From Bacteroidales bacterium (GTDB lineage Bacteria > Bacteroidota > Bacteroidia > Bacteroidales > JAFGHD01): 33,228 nt of DNA. The DNA lies in assembly GCA_016927695.1 (NCBI GenBank), contig JAFGME010000249.1, positions 1 to 33,228 of the forward strand, written 5' to 3'. The translations under genes and the position numbers were made by a program. The notes beneath the pieces were generated by a model. The model saw nothing but the letters and a program-made list of their open reading frames with translations. It was not told the origin of the DNA and made no database searches. This document shows, in pieces, positions 1 to 9,258 of this stretch. Positions within the stretch are counted from its first letter, which is position 1; each line of letters opens with the position of its first letter.

Positions 1-2
1 AT

Positions 3-62
3 TTTGAACGCTATTTGAAGACAGGTTCCGGACGGGCTTTCATGAAAAAGAGGCTGATTTAA
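3..62 (+). CDS. Possible 3' end of an upstream gene (partial)
   Basis: The frame beginning at base 3 is open for 19 codons (FERYLKTGSG... ending KKRLI) and stops with TAA at 60-62. The other two forward frames stop within the first 20 bases. The basic C-terminus and the change to non-coding-looking sequence after 62 fit the tail of a protein whose body lies left of the window. The fragment is too short to assign to a family, and it could be a chance open frame. Confidence 0.3.
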   Translation, partial: FERYLKTGSGRAFMKKRLI

Positions 63-114
63 AATTACATGGTAATGTCCCCCGAGCCCGCGAGGGTCAA
101 TAAAGGCGGGTTTA

Positions 115-148
115 ACTGCCGTATCCGCCAGCCGGCGGAGGAGGCAGT
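115..148. repeat. REP-like imperfect hairpin
   Basis: Nested inverted repeats: ACTGCC (115-120) pairs with GGCAGT (143-148), and inside them TCCGCC (124-129) pairs with GGCGGA (134-139) around an AGCC loop. A 3x3 internal loop separates the two stems. It is GC-rich in an otherwise AT-rich stretch and has no T-tract, so it looks more like a dispersed intergenic palindrome than an intrinsic terminator. It could still help end transcription from the gene to the left. The rest of 63-190 shows no coding potential. Confidence 0.45.
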
Positions 149-192
149 CAGCATGCTAACGTAAAACCGATCATTCGATGCCGGGTAAGGTA

Positions 193-254
193 ATTACCCT
201 ATCAATTTAAGTATATTACCCTATTGTGGAAACTTGTTAATCTTCATTACTTTG
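193..254 (+). promoter_or_regulatory. Putative promoter with upstream direct repeats
   Basis: A TTG at 224-226, a 20-bp spacer and TTACTTTG at 247-254 resemble the Bacteroidota promoter (TTG, 19-21 bp, TAnnTTTG) with one mismatch. Just upstream the decamer ATTACCCTAT occurs twice (193-202 and 215-224), 22 bp apart, or two helical turns. The second copy touches the -33 element, which suggests a regulator site. The transcript would have a leader of about 190 nt before the gene at 454. A second direct repeat, CCGTCTTAAT, lies in that leader at 393-402 and 403-412. The leader has no convincing ORF. Confidence 0.4.
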
Positions 255-453
255 CACTTCAGAAAAACACTCTGCAATATCCTCAAAGCAAACTAATGGG
301 AATCAGGGCAACTTTATCAATTGATTTTAACGCCTGCAATGGGGTCTCATTTTACTACAGCAACCATACCAAATCGAATTTAATCATTTGTTCCGTCTTA
401 ATCCGTCTTAATTATTAAATCAATTTCAATATTTTTATATAATTATTTACAAA

Positions 454-1545
454 ATGAAAAATTACATTATGAGAACAAAAGTTACAATTATCGCAACGGC
501 AATAATCATGCTTGCCCAGATTTCATCCGCAACCGTGTGGAGAGTGAACAACCGTGTGAATTCGGATCCCGATTTTACGACGACCCAGGCCGCCCATAAC
601 GGCGCATCAGCAGGTGATACGCTGTACATTGAGGGAAGCCCTAATGGCTATGGCAACCTCAACTGTTCAAAACAACTGCACATAATCGGGGCCGGCGATT
701 TCCTGAACGAAAACGACTCAACACAAGCTTACAAAGAAGTTTCCAGGATCGGTCAGATCAACTTCAACGCCGGATCTGAAAATTCGATCGTTGAGGGGTG
801 CCGCTTTGAAAATAACCGTATAGATGTCAATACATCGGAAATCACCATCAGAAGGAACAAGATCCAGTACACCGGTACGGGTGGAAATGCCAATTATTAT
901 GCAATAACCATTGCTAGCAATTGTACAAATGTATTGATTGAGAACAACTATATTCTTATGAACTACACCTATGTATACGCCAGGAATTTCGGGATATATT
1001 CCGATGGTGGTACCGGATTGACCAACCTGGTGATACGGAATAATTTCATTTACACACGTCACACAACCTATTATACCGGTTATAGCATTTACCTTAGCAG
1101 CACCATACTGGCGGAAAATGTGACAATATATCAAAATGTTTTTTCAGGTAATGACGCTTCAAATGCTATAAACGCCAAGGAAACCCAGTTCTATAATAAT
1201 ATCATGATCATCGGAACCTATTATCCTAACGGTTCATATTACTATAACAATATCGGAAACGGCACCCAGTTCGGAAGCGCCAACGGTAACCAGGAGAACA
1301 TAGATATGAGCACTGTATTCATTGATTATACAACAGGGATTGACAGCGACATGCAACTTGCTGCGGGTTCACCGGCCATCGGCGCCGGCTGGGCAGGAGA
1401 GGATTGCGGCATGTACGGGGGCGACCATCCCTGGGTACTTTCCCTGTTTCCGGCCATTCCTGCCATCTGGGATGTTTCTCTGAACAACTATGGCAGCAAC
1501 AATGTGACCATAGATGTGAACATCAAGGCCAAATCCCATAATTAA
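454..1545 (+). CDS. Secreted right-handed parallel beta-helix protein
   Basis: The 363-residue product has an N-terminal signal peptide (hydrophobic run at about residues 11-24, then SSATVWRV). Most of the mature part, about residues 80-270, consists of short repeats rich in Asn and Ile/Val (IRRNKI, IENNYI, IRNNFIY, IYQNVF). That is the pattern of right-handed parallel beta-helix (pectate-lyase-like/NosD-like) proteins. A segment like DMQLAAGSPAIGAG near residue 305 is common in such proteins. I see no catalytic motif, so an adhesive or carbohydrate-binding role is as likely as a lyase. There is no T9SS C-terminal domain; the C-terminus is about 60 residues of unassigned sequence. ATG 454 was chosen; ATG 469 (MRTKV) would give an equally good signal peptide. 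The next gene starts 10 bases downstream, so the two are probably co-transcribed. Confidence 0.8.
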   Translation: MKNYIMRTKVTIIATAIIMLAQISSATVWRVNNRVNSDPDFTTTQAAHNGASAGDTLYIEGSPNGYGNLNCSKQLHIIGAGDFLNENDSTQAYKEVSRIGQINFNAGSENSIVEGCRFENNRIDVNTSEITIRRNKIQYTGTGGNANYYAITIASNCTNVLIENNYILMNYTYVYARNFGIYSDGGTGLTNLVIRNNFIYTRHTTYYTGYSIYLSSTILAENVTIYQNVFSGNDASNAINAKETQFYNNIMIIGTYYPNGSYYYNNIGNGTQFGSANGNQENIDMSTVFIDYTTGIDSDMQLAAGSPAIGAGWAGEDCGMYGGDHPWVLSLFPAIPAIWDVSLNNYGSNNVTIDVNIKAKSHN

Positions 1546-1555
1546 GAGGTTAGCC

Positions 1556-4500
1556 ATGAAATGGAAATTTAAACTGTTTCCCCTGGTATTATTGTTTGCT
1601 CTGTTTCTTTGGCAACCTGTGTCATTTGCCCAGGCGCCGGATATTGTTTCTGTTGAGTATTTTCTCGACAGTGATCCGGGATTCGGGAACGGTGCCCAGG
1701 TTCCGGTGACAGCGGGAGCAAACATAGATGAGAACTTCTCGATCGATCTTGCAGCAATTCCAACGGGCTTTCATAAACTTTTCATCCGTGTGAAAAATTC
1801 GAATGGAAAATGGAGCCTCACAGATCTGCGGGATATTTTCAAGATCCGTATGCCCGATTCGCCTCCTCCGGCAAAGGACGTGGTGTCGCTGGAGTATTTT
1901 TTCGATACAGATCCGGGATTTGGAAATGGCATGTCATTGCCCGTAACAACCGGACTCGCGATAAATGAAAATTATGTGATCGACATCACTTCCTTAACTG
2001 TTGGCTTCCATGTAATATTCTTCAGGGTACAGGACAGCGACGGTGTTTGGAGTTTCACTGACAAAAGGGACATTTTCAAGATCCGGCTGCCCGATCCCCA
2101 GCCTCCGGCAAAGGATGTAACAGCCCTGGAATATTTCTTCGATACGGATCCCGGTTTTGGCAGCGCAACTTCACTGCCAGTGACCGCAGGTCTGAATATT
2201 GATAAAGATTATGTGATCGACATCACTTCCTTAACTGTTGGCTTCCATGTAATATTCTTCAGGGTACAGGACAGCGACGGAATATGGAGCTTCACAGATA
2301 AAAGGGATATCTTTAAGATCCGGCTGCCTGATCCACCACCACCGACAAAGGATGTGGTCGGTCTTGAGTATTTCTTTGATACCGATCCCGGATTCGGCAA
2401 TGGCACTTCTCTGCCCGTCACTTCCGGGCTGAATATCGACGAAAGTTATTCTGTCGATATTACCTCTTTGTCAGATGGATTTCATACTTTATTTTTCCGT
2501 GTACAGGACAGCAACGAGGTATGGAGCCTAACCGATAAAAGAGATATATTCAAGATCAGACTGCCCGATCCTTCGCCTCCGACAAAGGATGTGGTGGCGC
2601 TGGAATATTTCTTCGATACGGATCCCGGTTTTGGAAATGGCGCTTCACTGCCTGTCACAACGGGCTTGAATATCGACGAAAGTTATTCGCTTGATATCTC
2701 TGGGTTAAGTGCTGGCTTTCATACTTTGTTTTTCCGTGTAAAGGACAGCGACAGCCTCTGGAGTTTGACGGACAAACGCGATATTTTCAAGCTTGAAACC
2801 ACGGGGCCACGGCCTCCTGCTCCCAACCTGGCGGCCATGGAATATTTTATTGATACCGATCCGGGATTCGGAAACGGAACACCGGTACCGGTTCCTGCTT
2901 CACAAAATGTCGATGAGAGCTTCCTGGTAGACGTTTCTGGCCTTATTACCGGCAACCACATTCTTTTTGTCAGGGTTCTTGATGAGAACGGGAACTGGAC
3001 CCTCACCCATATTGAGCAATACTGTCACCCTCCAACAGCGGACTTTTCTGCTGATAATGTCTGGTTCGGTGATCCAACAACATTTACAGACCTTTCTTTA
3101 AATACCGAACCCACAACTGAGTATTACTGGGATGTGGATGGAGATGGAACGCCTGATTATACATACAATACAGGTTTCCAGCACACTTATTCTGCACCCG
3201 GTAATTACTTTGCAAGCCTGGTTCTGGTTTCACAGGAAGGGTGTTCAGATACCATTGTAAAAGAGGTATTCGTGTTCACCTGTGATCCTCCTTCCGGATT
3301 AATGACAACCAATGTTACGGCCAATACGGCAACGGTGGAATGGACACCGGCCAATATGGAACCGGCATGGGACATTGAATACGGGCAGGACGGCTTTACA
3401 CCGGGAACCGGCACGGTGATATATGGTTTAACAGCCAACTCTTATGAACTCCTTGGCCTTGCGTCAAATACGGATTACGATTTCTATGTCAGGGCATCGT
3501 GTTATGTTGGCGCTTACAGTTCATGGGCCGGTCCCGGATCATTCACTACATTGGAGGGAAATCCGTGTGTGAACCCCACCGACGGCGGAACAATTGCTGA
3601 CTCACAAACCATTTGTGGAGGTTCTGTTCCTGATTCCCTTACGAGCTTAAGTCCTGCAACCGGTTATACAGGCATCCTGGAATACAAGTGGCAAATATCC
3701 ACTGACAATGTAAACTGGACGGACATCCCTGGAACAAACACCGAAGGCTATTCGCACAATGCAGCCATAACCGTCGATACATGGTTCCGGAGACTCGCCA
3801 GGGTGACTTGTATGTTTGATTGGATTGGAGCAGCTGAATCAAATGTAGTAAAAATATCTGTAAGGACTAAGGAACAGTTCCGCACAATCTCTTCAGGCAA
3901 CTGGAATGATCCACTTATCTGGCAATATTATGACGGAACCCAATGGGTTGCAGCGAGTCATTTCCCGACAGCAGACTCCCTCATTTGCCCGGACCCGGTA
4001 GCAACCATTCAAAACGGCCATACTGTAACTATTACTGAGGATGTGAACTATGGAAATGTGATCGTCGATACGACCGGCACCCTGGATATCCCTGGTGATA
4101 AAAAGCTTGGCATCATCGCGGCTGACTCGCTGATCGTTCACGGCACCCTTATTACACATAATACAGGAATGGTCAATGGCACCGGGAATTTTGTAATATC
4201 TCCCAATGCAACCATGCATGTAGGCTCTGCCGACGGCATCACCATCAGCGATGCAGCGGGCAACGTGCAGGTGGCAGGAAGCAGGATTTATTCCGAAGGG
4301 GCCAACTACATCTACATAGGTATCGCCAACCAGGTGACCGGCAGCGGCCTCACACAGTACACCCCCGCCAGCGTAACCATCAACGCTCCCGGTGTTGTAG
4401 TCACCCTCTCCTATGAACTTACCGTCAGCGGCAACATCACCATCTCCCAGGGTACTCTCGATGTCAACAACCTCAACATCTGGATCGGCGGTTCCTGGTT

Positions 4501-7500
4501 CAACTTCGGCACCTTCATCCCGGGGACGGCAACGGTCTATTTCACAGGCTCTGTCAATGTCTATGTCTCTGTCAGCAACTTCTACAACATAGTGTTTGCA
4601 GGTACCGGTCCGGTCATCGCCACCGGCACACTTACTATCTACGGCAATGTCACCATCAACGCCAACGGTATTTTCGAGGGCGGGTCATACAATCACTACG
4701 TGTATGGCAACTGGTCCAACAACGGGTCGTTTGTTTACGGTACCTCCACCGTCAATTTCGTGGGAAACGGAAACATCTTCATCTCTGTCAGCAATTTCTA
4801 CAACATTGTTTTCGGGGGTACTGGCACCGTCACTGCTTCGGGATCGCTCACTATCTTCGGCAATGTGGCCATCAACAATTACTTTGATCCCGGCAGCTTC
4901 ACCCATTACGTATACGGCAACTGGGTCAACTCGGGCGTGTTCGTTTACGGCGCTTCTACCATTTACTTCTTAGGATCAGGGAACATCACCGTGGGGGTCA
5001 GCAATTTCTACAACGTGGTCTTTGCCGGCACCGGTACGGTCACTGCTACAGGCACCCTCACTTTCTACGGCAATGTCACCATCAACAACTACTTTGCCGG
5101 GGGGGCGTTTACCCACTATGTATATGGAAACTGGACCAACAACGGGACGTTCGTTTACGGTACCTCTACCATCAATTTTGTGGGTACAGCAACCGTGTAC
5201 ATCAGTGTCAGCAATTTCTACAACATCATTTTCTCCGGATCCGGTACCTACATCGCCACAGGTTCTCTGACAGTTGCCGGAGACCTGGTCATCAACAGCA
5301 ATTTCAATGCTGGCGCATTCACTCACTATGTTGAAGGAAACTGGACCAACAACGGGACGTTCTACTATGGAACCTCTACCATCGAGTTCACAGGCTCAGG
5401 CACTGTGACCATCAGCGTGAACAATTTCTACAGCGTGGTTTTTGCCGGCACAGGTACCTACGTGGCCACCGGTTCCCTGACCTTCTTCGGCGATGTGACC
5501 ATCAACAGCAGTTTTGACGCTGCCACATTCGACCATTACGTGCATGGCAACTGGACCAACAACGGCATTTTCATCTACGGCACCTCCACCATACATTTTG
5601 TCGGATCACTGAATGTATTCATAGGGGTGAGCAACTTCTACAACGTGGTGTTCGGGGGAACAGGCACCATTACTGCATCAGGCTCCCTCACCTTCTTCGG
5701 CGATGTTACCATAAACAACTACTTCAACGCGGGTAGCTTTGTCCACTATCTGTACGGCGGTTGGTTCAACTACGGTACTTTCGTCTACGGCACTTCCACC
5801 ATCAGCTTCGTGGGGTCGGGCAACATCTTTTTGAGCGTGAACAACTTCTACAACGTGGTCTTTGCAGGTACGGGTACCATAACGGCTACCGGCTCCATCA
5901 CCTTCTACGGCGATGTGACCATCGACAGCTACTTCGATGCGGCAACCTTCGGGCACTGGGTCTATGGCAACTGGACCGTCAACGGTACATTCGTTTACGG
6001 CACCTCTACCATTCACTTCGTGCCCACAGGAAACATCTTTATCAGCATCAGCAATTTCTACAACATCATCTTTGCAGGTACCGGTACCATAACCGCTACA
6101 GGATCCCTGACAATCTACGGCAATGTCACCATCAACAACCATTTTGCCGGTGGCGCTTTTGCACATTACATCTATGGAAACTGGATCAACAACGGCACCT
6201 ACGTCTACGGCACCTCTACCATCCATTTCGTGGGTACGGGCAATATCCTGGTCAGTGTCTCCAACTTCTACCATGTGGTCTTTGCAGGTACAGGCACCAT
6301 TGCTGCCACGGGGTCCATTACCTTCTACGGCGATGTCACCATTGACACTTACTTCGATGCCGATGCCTTTGAGCATTATGTCCATGGTAACTGGATCGTC
6401 AACGGGGTGTTTGTCTACGGTACTTCCACCATTCACTTCGTGGGAACGGGAAACATCTTCATAGGGGTGAACAATTTCTACAATGTTGTATTCGGGGGTT
6501 CGGGTACCGTCACGGCTACAGGCTCTCTGACAATCTATGGTTACCTGACCATAAACAACTACTTCGACGCGGGGTCCTTCAGCCATTTCATCTACGGAAA
6601 CTGGACCAACAACGGTACGTTCGTCTATGGTACTTCCACCATCCATTTCGTGGGAACGGGTAATATCTACATAGGCATCAGCAACTTCTACCACATTGTG
6701 TTTGAATGCACCGGAACGGTGGTGGCCACGGGTTCTCTGACCATTTACGGCGATGTGACCATCAACAATTACTTTGATGCCGGCTCATACGATCATTACA
6801 TCCATGGCAACTGGTTCAACTACGGCACCTTCGTATACGGTACTTCTACCATACACTTCGTGGGAACGGGCAACATCTTCATTGGAGTGAACAATTTCTA
6901 CAATGTCGTATTCGCCGGTACAGGCACCATCACGGCCACAGGGTCACTGACCTTTTACGGGTATGTCCTGATATCCAATCATTTCAATGCAGGGGCATTC
7001 CACCATTACGTCTATGGCAACTGGACCAACAACGGTACGTTTGTCTATGGTACTTCCACCATCCATTTCGTGGGAACGGGAAGTATCCTGGTAGGGACAA
7101 GCAGCTTCTTCCACGTCATCTTCGAATGTTCTGGCTCTGTCAAAGCTGCAGGTTCCCTGACTTTCTACGGCGATGTGACCATCAACAACCACTTCGATGC
7201 AGATGCCTTTGAGCACTTCGTACATGGTTACTGGTACAACTACGGGGTGTTCGTTTATGGTACTTCAACCATACACTTTGTGGGATCGGGCAACATCTTT
7301 ATCGGCGTGAGCAACTTCTACAATGTCGTTTTCGCCGGTTCGGGTACCATCACGGCTACAGGGTCGCTGACCATTTACGGGTACGTCCTGATATCCAATC
7401 ATTTCAATGCCGGCTCCTTCACCCATTACGTGCATGGCAACTGGACCAACAACGGGACGTTCGTCTACGGCACCTCTACCTTTGTCTTCCAGGGAACGGT

Positions 7501-9046
7501 ACAGCAGGTCATCGCAGGGGTGTACCAGACATACTTCTACAACTACACCGTGGACAACCCATTGGGTGTTCTGCTGAATGTCAATGTCACCGTGTACAAC
7601 TCCCTCACCCTCACACTGGGAATCATCACCACGGGTAGCTACCTGATCACTGTGGAGCCTGCTGCCCTCATCTACGGGGGGTCTTCAACCGCCTATATCT
7701 ACGGCAGGCTGGTGTGCGGATATGCTTCCACCGGCTACAGGTTCTTCCCCGTGGGCAATGCCCTGTATTACGGCCCCATGTACCTGGATTACGTAACCCT
7801 CGCAGGAACCAGCTACGTGCAGGTGGAATTCACCGAGGGGGTCATCAACGGAACCATACCTGCATTTATCACCTTTTTAGCTCAGCGCTACTGGGTGATT
7901 TCCCAGTCCGGAGGGGCGAACTTCTCCTTCACCGTGACGCTCGATGTGCCGGGATTCAACCCTTCAGGGACTGTCTGGATGCTCAGGGGCGACGGCCTGA
8001 CTGTCGATGCCTTTGCTACCACCACTCCCAACTACACCAACTCCGACCTGTTCTATTCAATGGGTGACTTCACCCTGGGTGAAGAGGTATGTGCTGACCC
8101 ATACAACCTCACATACTCCGACATCACCTACACTTCCGCCACACTCGACTGGCAGCCGGGATACATGGAGCAGAAGTGGAACCTGGAATACGGCCCCGCT
8201 GGATTCATCCCGGGGACAGGTACCCTGATCAGTGACATCACTTCAAAGCCCGTGCAGATTACTGGGCTCACACCCCAGACTTACTACGAGTTCTATGTCC
8301 AGGCTATCTGTTCGGACAACCTCCAGAGCAACTGGGTGGGACCTGCCCCCTTCGGCACCTTCCCCAAACACCTGGATGTCAAGGTATGGCTCATGGGTCC
8401 TTACAACGAGGCTTCCGGTAACATGAATACAATCCTCTCGGGTTCGGGCCTGCTGCCACTGTCACAGCCTTACCAGGGTTATCCCTGGTTCTACAACGGA
8501 ACAGAGCAGGTGAACTCGATACCATCAGGTACGGTTGACTGGGTACTGGTCGAATGGAGGGATGCTCCCTCGCCTTCTTCGGCTACCAGCGCTACAACCC
8601 TGGGGCGAAAGGCCGGGTTCCTGCTCAGCGACGGGTCCATAGTCGATACCAGCGGCGCCAACCTGCTGATGATCGGGGATCCCATACTCTCCGGAAACCT
8701 ATACGTGGTGATTCAACACCGGAACCACCTGAAGGTCATGTCCTCAGGTGGCATGACCCTGAACGGCCAGATATACTCCTGGGACTTCTCCTCAGCAGCA
8801 GCACAGGCTTACGGCGGCATCCTGGCACAGAAACAACTGGCGCCAGGAGTCTTCGGCATGATATCCGGCGACGGTAACGCCAATGGTGAGGTCAACAACA
8901 ACGACAAAAACGATGTCTGGGCCGTCCAGGCAGGCCTCGGTGGGTACCGATCAGGTGACTTCAGCCTCGACGGTCAGGTAAATACCATCGACAAAGTCGA
9001 AAAATGGGCCCCAAATACCGGTAGCTCAAGCCAGGTGCCTTACTGA
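1556..9046 (+). CDS. Giant multidomain repetitive surface protein (adhesin-like)
   Basis: The product is 2496 residues with a signal peptide (residues 1 to about 26, ending VSFAQ). Domains in order: six tandem 78-80-residue modules around EYFFDTDPGFGNG (about 29-487); a PKD domain (WDVDGDGTPDY, about 492-576); an FN3 domain (about 577-665); an Ig-like segment (QISTDNVNW, about 669-770); a beta-rich linker (about 772-945); fourteen 70-residue repeats plus a partial one (about 979-1980); a beta region; a second FN3 domain (about 2179-2270); and a C-terminal module starting near HLDVKVWLMG. That module ends in two dockerin/EF-hand-like loops (GDGNANGEVNNNDK and GDFSLDGQVNTIDK) and a terminal SSQVPY. 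The C-terminal module recurs in Bacteroidota surface proteins from memory; its export route is not clear, as no canonical T9SS domain is visible. A role in adhesion or matrix is inferred from architecture only. It ends just before a strong terminator. Confidence 0.85.
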   Translation: MKWKFKLFPLVLLFALFLWQPVSFAQAPDIVSVEYFLDSDPGFGNGAQVPVTAGANIDENFSIDLAAIPTGFHKLFIRVKNSNGKWSLTDLRDIFKIRMPDSPPPAKDVVSLEYFFDTDPGFGNGMSLPVTTGLAINENYVIDITSLTVGFHVIFFRVQDSDGVWSFTDKRDIFKIRLPDPQPPAKDVTALEYFFDTDPGFGSATSLPVTAGLNIDKDYVIDITSLTVGFHVIFFRVQDSDGIWSFTDKRDIFKIRLPDPPPPTKDVVGLEYFFDTDPGFGNGTSLPVTSGLNIDESYSVDITSLSDGFHTLFFRVQDSNEVWSLTDKRDIFKIRLPDPSPPTKDVVALEYFFDTDPGFGNGASLPVTTGLNIDESYSLDISGLSAGFHTLFFRVKDSDSLWSLTDKRDIFKLETTGPRPPAPNLAAMEYFIDTDPGFGNGTPVPVPASQNVDESFLVDVSGLITGNHILFVRVLDENGNWTLTHIEQYCHPPTADFSADNVWFGDPTTFTDLSLNTEPTTEYYWDVDGDGTPDYTYNTGFQHTYSAPGNYFASLVLVSQEGCSDTIVKEVFVFTCDPPSGLMTTNVTANTATVEWTPANMEPAWDIEYGQDGFTPGTGTVIYGLTANSYELLGLASNTDYDFYVRASCYVGAYSSWAGPGSFTTLEGNPCVNPTDGGTIADSQTICGGSVPDSLTSLSPATGYTGILEYKWQISTDNVNWTDIPGTNTEGYSHNAAITVDTWFRRLARVTCMFDWIGAAESNVVKISVRTKEQFRTISSGNWNDPLIWQYYDGTQWVAASHFPTADSLICPDPVATIQNGHTVTITEDVNYGNVIVDTTGTLDIPGDKKLGIIAADSLIVHGTLITHNTGMVNGTGNFVISPNATMHVGSADGITISDAAGNVQVAGSRIYSEGANYIYIGIANQVTGSGLTQYTPASVTINAPGVVVTLSYELTVSGNITISQGTLDVNNLNIWIGGSWFNFGTFIPGTATVYFTGSVNVYVSVSNFYNIVFAGTGPVIATGTLTIYGNVTINANGIFEGGSYNHYVYGNWSNNGSFVYGTSTVNFVGNGNIFISVSNFYNIVFGGTGTVTASGSLTIFGNVAINNYFDPGSFTHYVYGNWVNSGVFVYGASTIYFLGSGNITVGVSNFYNVVFAGTGTVTATGTLTFYGNVTINNYFAGGAFTHYVYGNWTNNGTFVYGTSTINFVGTATVYISVSNFYNIIFSGSGTYIATGSLTVAGDLVINSNFNAGAFTHYVEGNWTNNGTFYYGTSTIEFTGSGTVTISVNNFYSVVFAGTGTYVATGSLTFFGDVTINSSFDAATFDHYVHGNWTNNGIFIYGTSTIHFVGSLNVFIGVSNFYNVVFGGTGTITASGSLTFFGDVTINNYFNAGSFVHYLYGGWFNYGTFVYGTSTISFVGSGNIFLSVNNFYNVVFAGTGTITATGSITFYGDVTIDSYFDAATFGHWVYGNWTVNGTFVYGTSTIHFVPTGNIFISISNFYNIIFAGTGTITATGSLTIYGNVTINNHFAGGAFAHYIYGNWINNGTYVYGTSTIHFVGTGNILVSVSNFYHVVFAGTGTIAATGSITFYGDVTIDTYFDADAFEHYVHGNWIVNGVFVYGTSTIHFVGTGNIFIGVNNFYNVVFGGSGTVTATGSLTIYGYLTINNYFDAGSFSHFIYGNWTNNGTFVYGTSTIHFVGTGNIYIGISNFYHIVFECTGTVVATGSLTIYGDVTINNYFDAGSYDHYIHGNWFNYGTFVYGTSTIHFVGTGNIFIGVNNFYNVVFAGTGTITATGSLTFYGYVLISNHFNAGAFHHYVYGNWTNNGTFVYGTSTIHFVGTGSILVGTSSFFHVIFECSGSVKAAGSLTFYGDVTINNHFDADAFEHFVHGYWYNYGVFVYGTSTIHFVGSGNIFIGVSNFYNVVFAGSGTITATGSLTIYGYVLISNHFNAGSFTHYVHGNWTNNGTFVYGTSTFVFQGTVQQVIAGVYQTYFYNYTVDNPLGVLLNVNVTVYNSLTLTLGIITTGSYLITVEPAALIYGGSSTAYIYGRLVCGYASTGYRFFPVGNALYYGPMYLDYVTLAGTSYVQVEFTEGVINGTIPAFITFLAQRYWVISQSGGANFSFTVTLDVPGFNPSGTVWMLRGDGLTVDAFATTTPNYTNSDLFYSMGDFTLGEEVCADPYNLTYSDITYTSATLDWQPGYMEQKWNLEYGPAGFIPGTGTLISDITSKPVQITGLTPQTYYEFYVQAICSDNLQSNWVGPAPFGTFPKHLDVKVWLMGPYNEASGNMNTILSGSGLLPLSQPYQGYPWFYNGTEQVNSIPSGTVDWVLVEWRDAPSPSSATSATTLGRKAGFLLSDGSIVDTSGANLLMIGDPILSGNLYVVIQHRNHLKVMSSGGMTLNGQIYSWDFSSAAAQAYGGILAQKQLAPGVFGMISGDGNANGEVNNNDKNDVWAVQAGLGGYRSGDFSLDGQVNTIDKVEKWAPNTGSSSQVPY
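1640..3016 (+). repeat. Six tandem ~235-bp coding modules
   Basis: Modules begin near 1640, 1876, 2110, 2344, 2584 and 2818. Each encodes about 78-80 residues with the frame EYFxDTDPGFGNG, a central PVTxGxNIDExY, then GFHxLFFRVxDS, WSxTDKRDIFK and a Pro-rich linker. Copies 2 and 3 share a nearly identical nucleotide stretch covering the middle of the module (from GTGATCGACATCACTTCC on), which suggests recent duplication or gene conversion. Copy 6 is the most diverged. Confidence 0.85.
4490..7435 (+). repeat. Fourteen tandem 210-bp coding repeats
   Basis: A 210-bp unit encoding 70 residues (first unit 6 bp longer) repeats fourteen times in frame. A partial fifteenth unit runs on to about 7500. 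Conserved landmarks per unit are GNWTNNGTFVYGTSTI, NFYNVVFAGTGT and ATGSLTFYGDVTIN. The SNFYN-like motif recurs every 210 bases from about 4573 to 7306. Alternating short hydrophobic strands with Gly/Asn/Thr turns fit a beta-solenoid or stacked beta-sandwich fibre. The array creates long open shadow frames on both strands that are not genes. Confidence 0.9.
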
Positions 9047-9066
9047 CAATCTTGTTCATGAACACT

Positions 9067-9104
9067 AAATCAGCCTGCCTAAACCGGCAGGCTGATTTTT
9101 TTTT
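9067..9104 (+). terminator. Intrinsic terminator after the giant surface gene
   Basis: A perfect 13-bp stem (AAATCAGCCTGCC at 9067-9079 with GGCAGGCTGATTT at 9086-9098) closes a TAAACC loop. The T-tract runs to 9104. It starts 20 bases after the stop codon of the 2496-residue protein. Downstream, 9105-9258 is AT-rich and contains a run of 14 T at 9188-9201; no gene is seen there. Confidence 0.92.
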
Positions 9105-9258
9105 AAATAATTGTATGGCAAAGGAAAAGGAATTCAGTTAAATACAATAAATCTGCATTTCATCCATTAAAAAATAAACTTCATCCGTTTTTTTTTTTTT
9201 TCAGACGGGAATTTTATAATTTCGGGTCACCAATCATACGAACCGGATTTATATATAG

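Noticed and set aside
224-418. A 64-codon frame starting with GTG or similar upstream of the beta-helix gene
   Set aside because: It overlaps the promoter-like region, has no recognisable features and ends in a direct repeat; it is more likely untranslated leader.
5678-6694. A 338-codon open frame on the minus strand, and similar open frames in other phases across 4596-7225
   Set aside because: They follow the 210-bp periodicity of the plus-strand repeat array. Their codons are low-complexity and repeat with the array, so they are shadows.
4490-7435. Regular repeats that might suggest a CRISPR array
   Set aside because: Units are 210 bp, coding and in frame, with no short conserved repeat separated by unique spacers, and no cas genes are nearby.
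9188-9201. Run of 14 T
   Set aside because: It lies 84 bases beyond the clear terminator and has no hairpin of its own. It could be a slippage-prone tract affecting the next promoter, but nothing else supports that.
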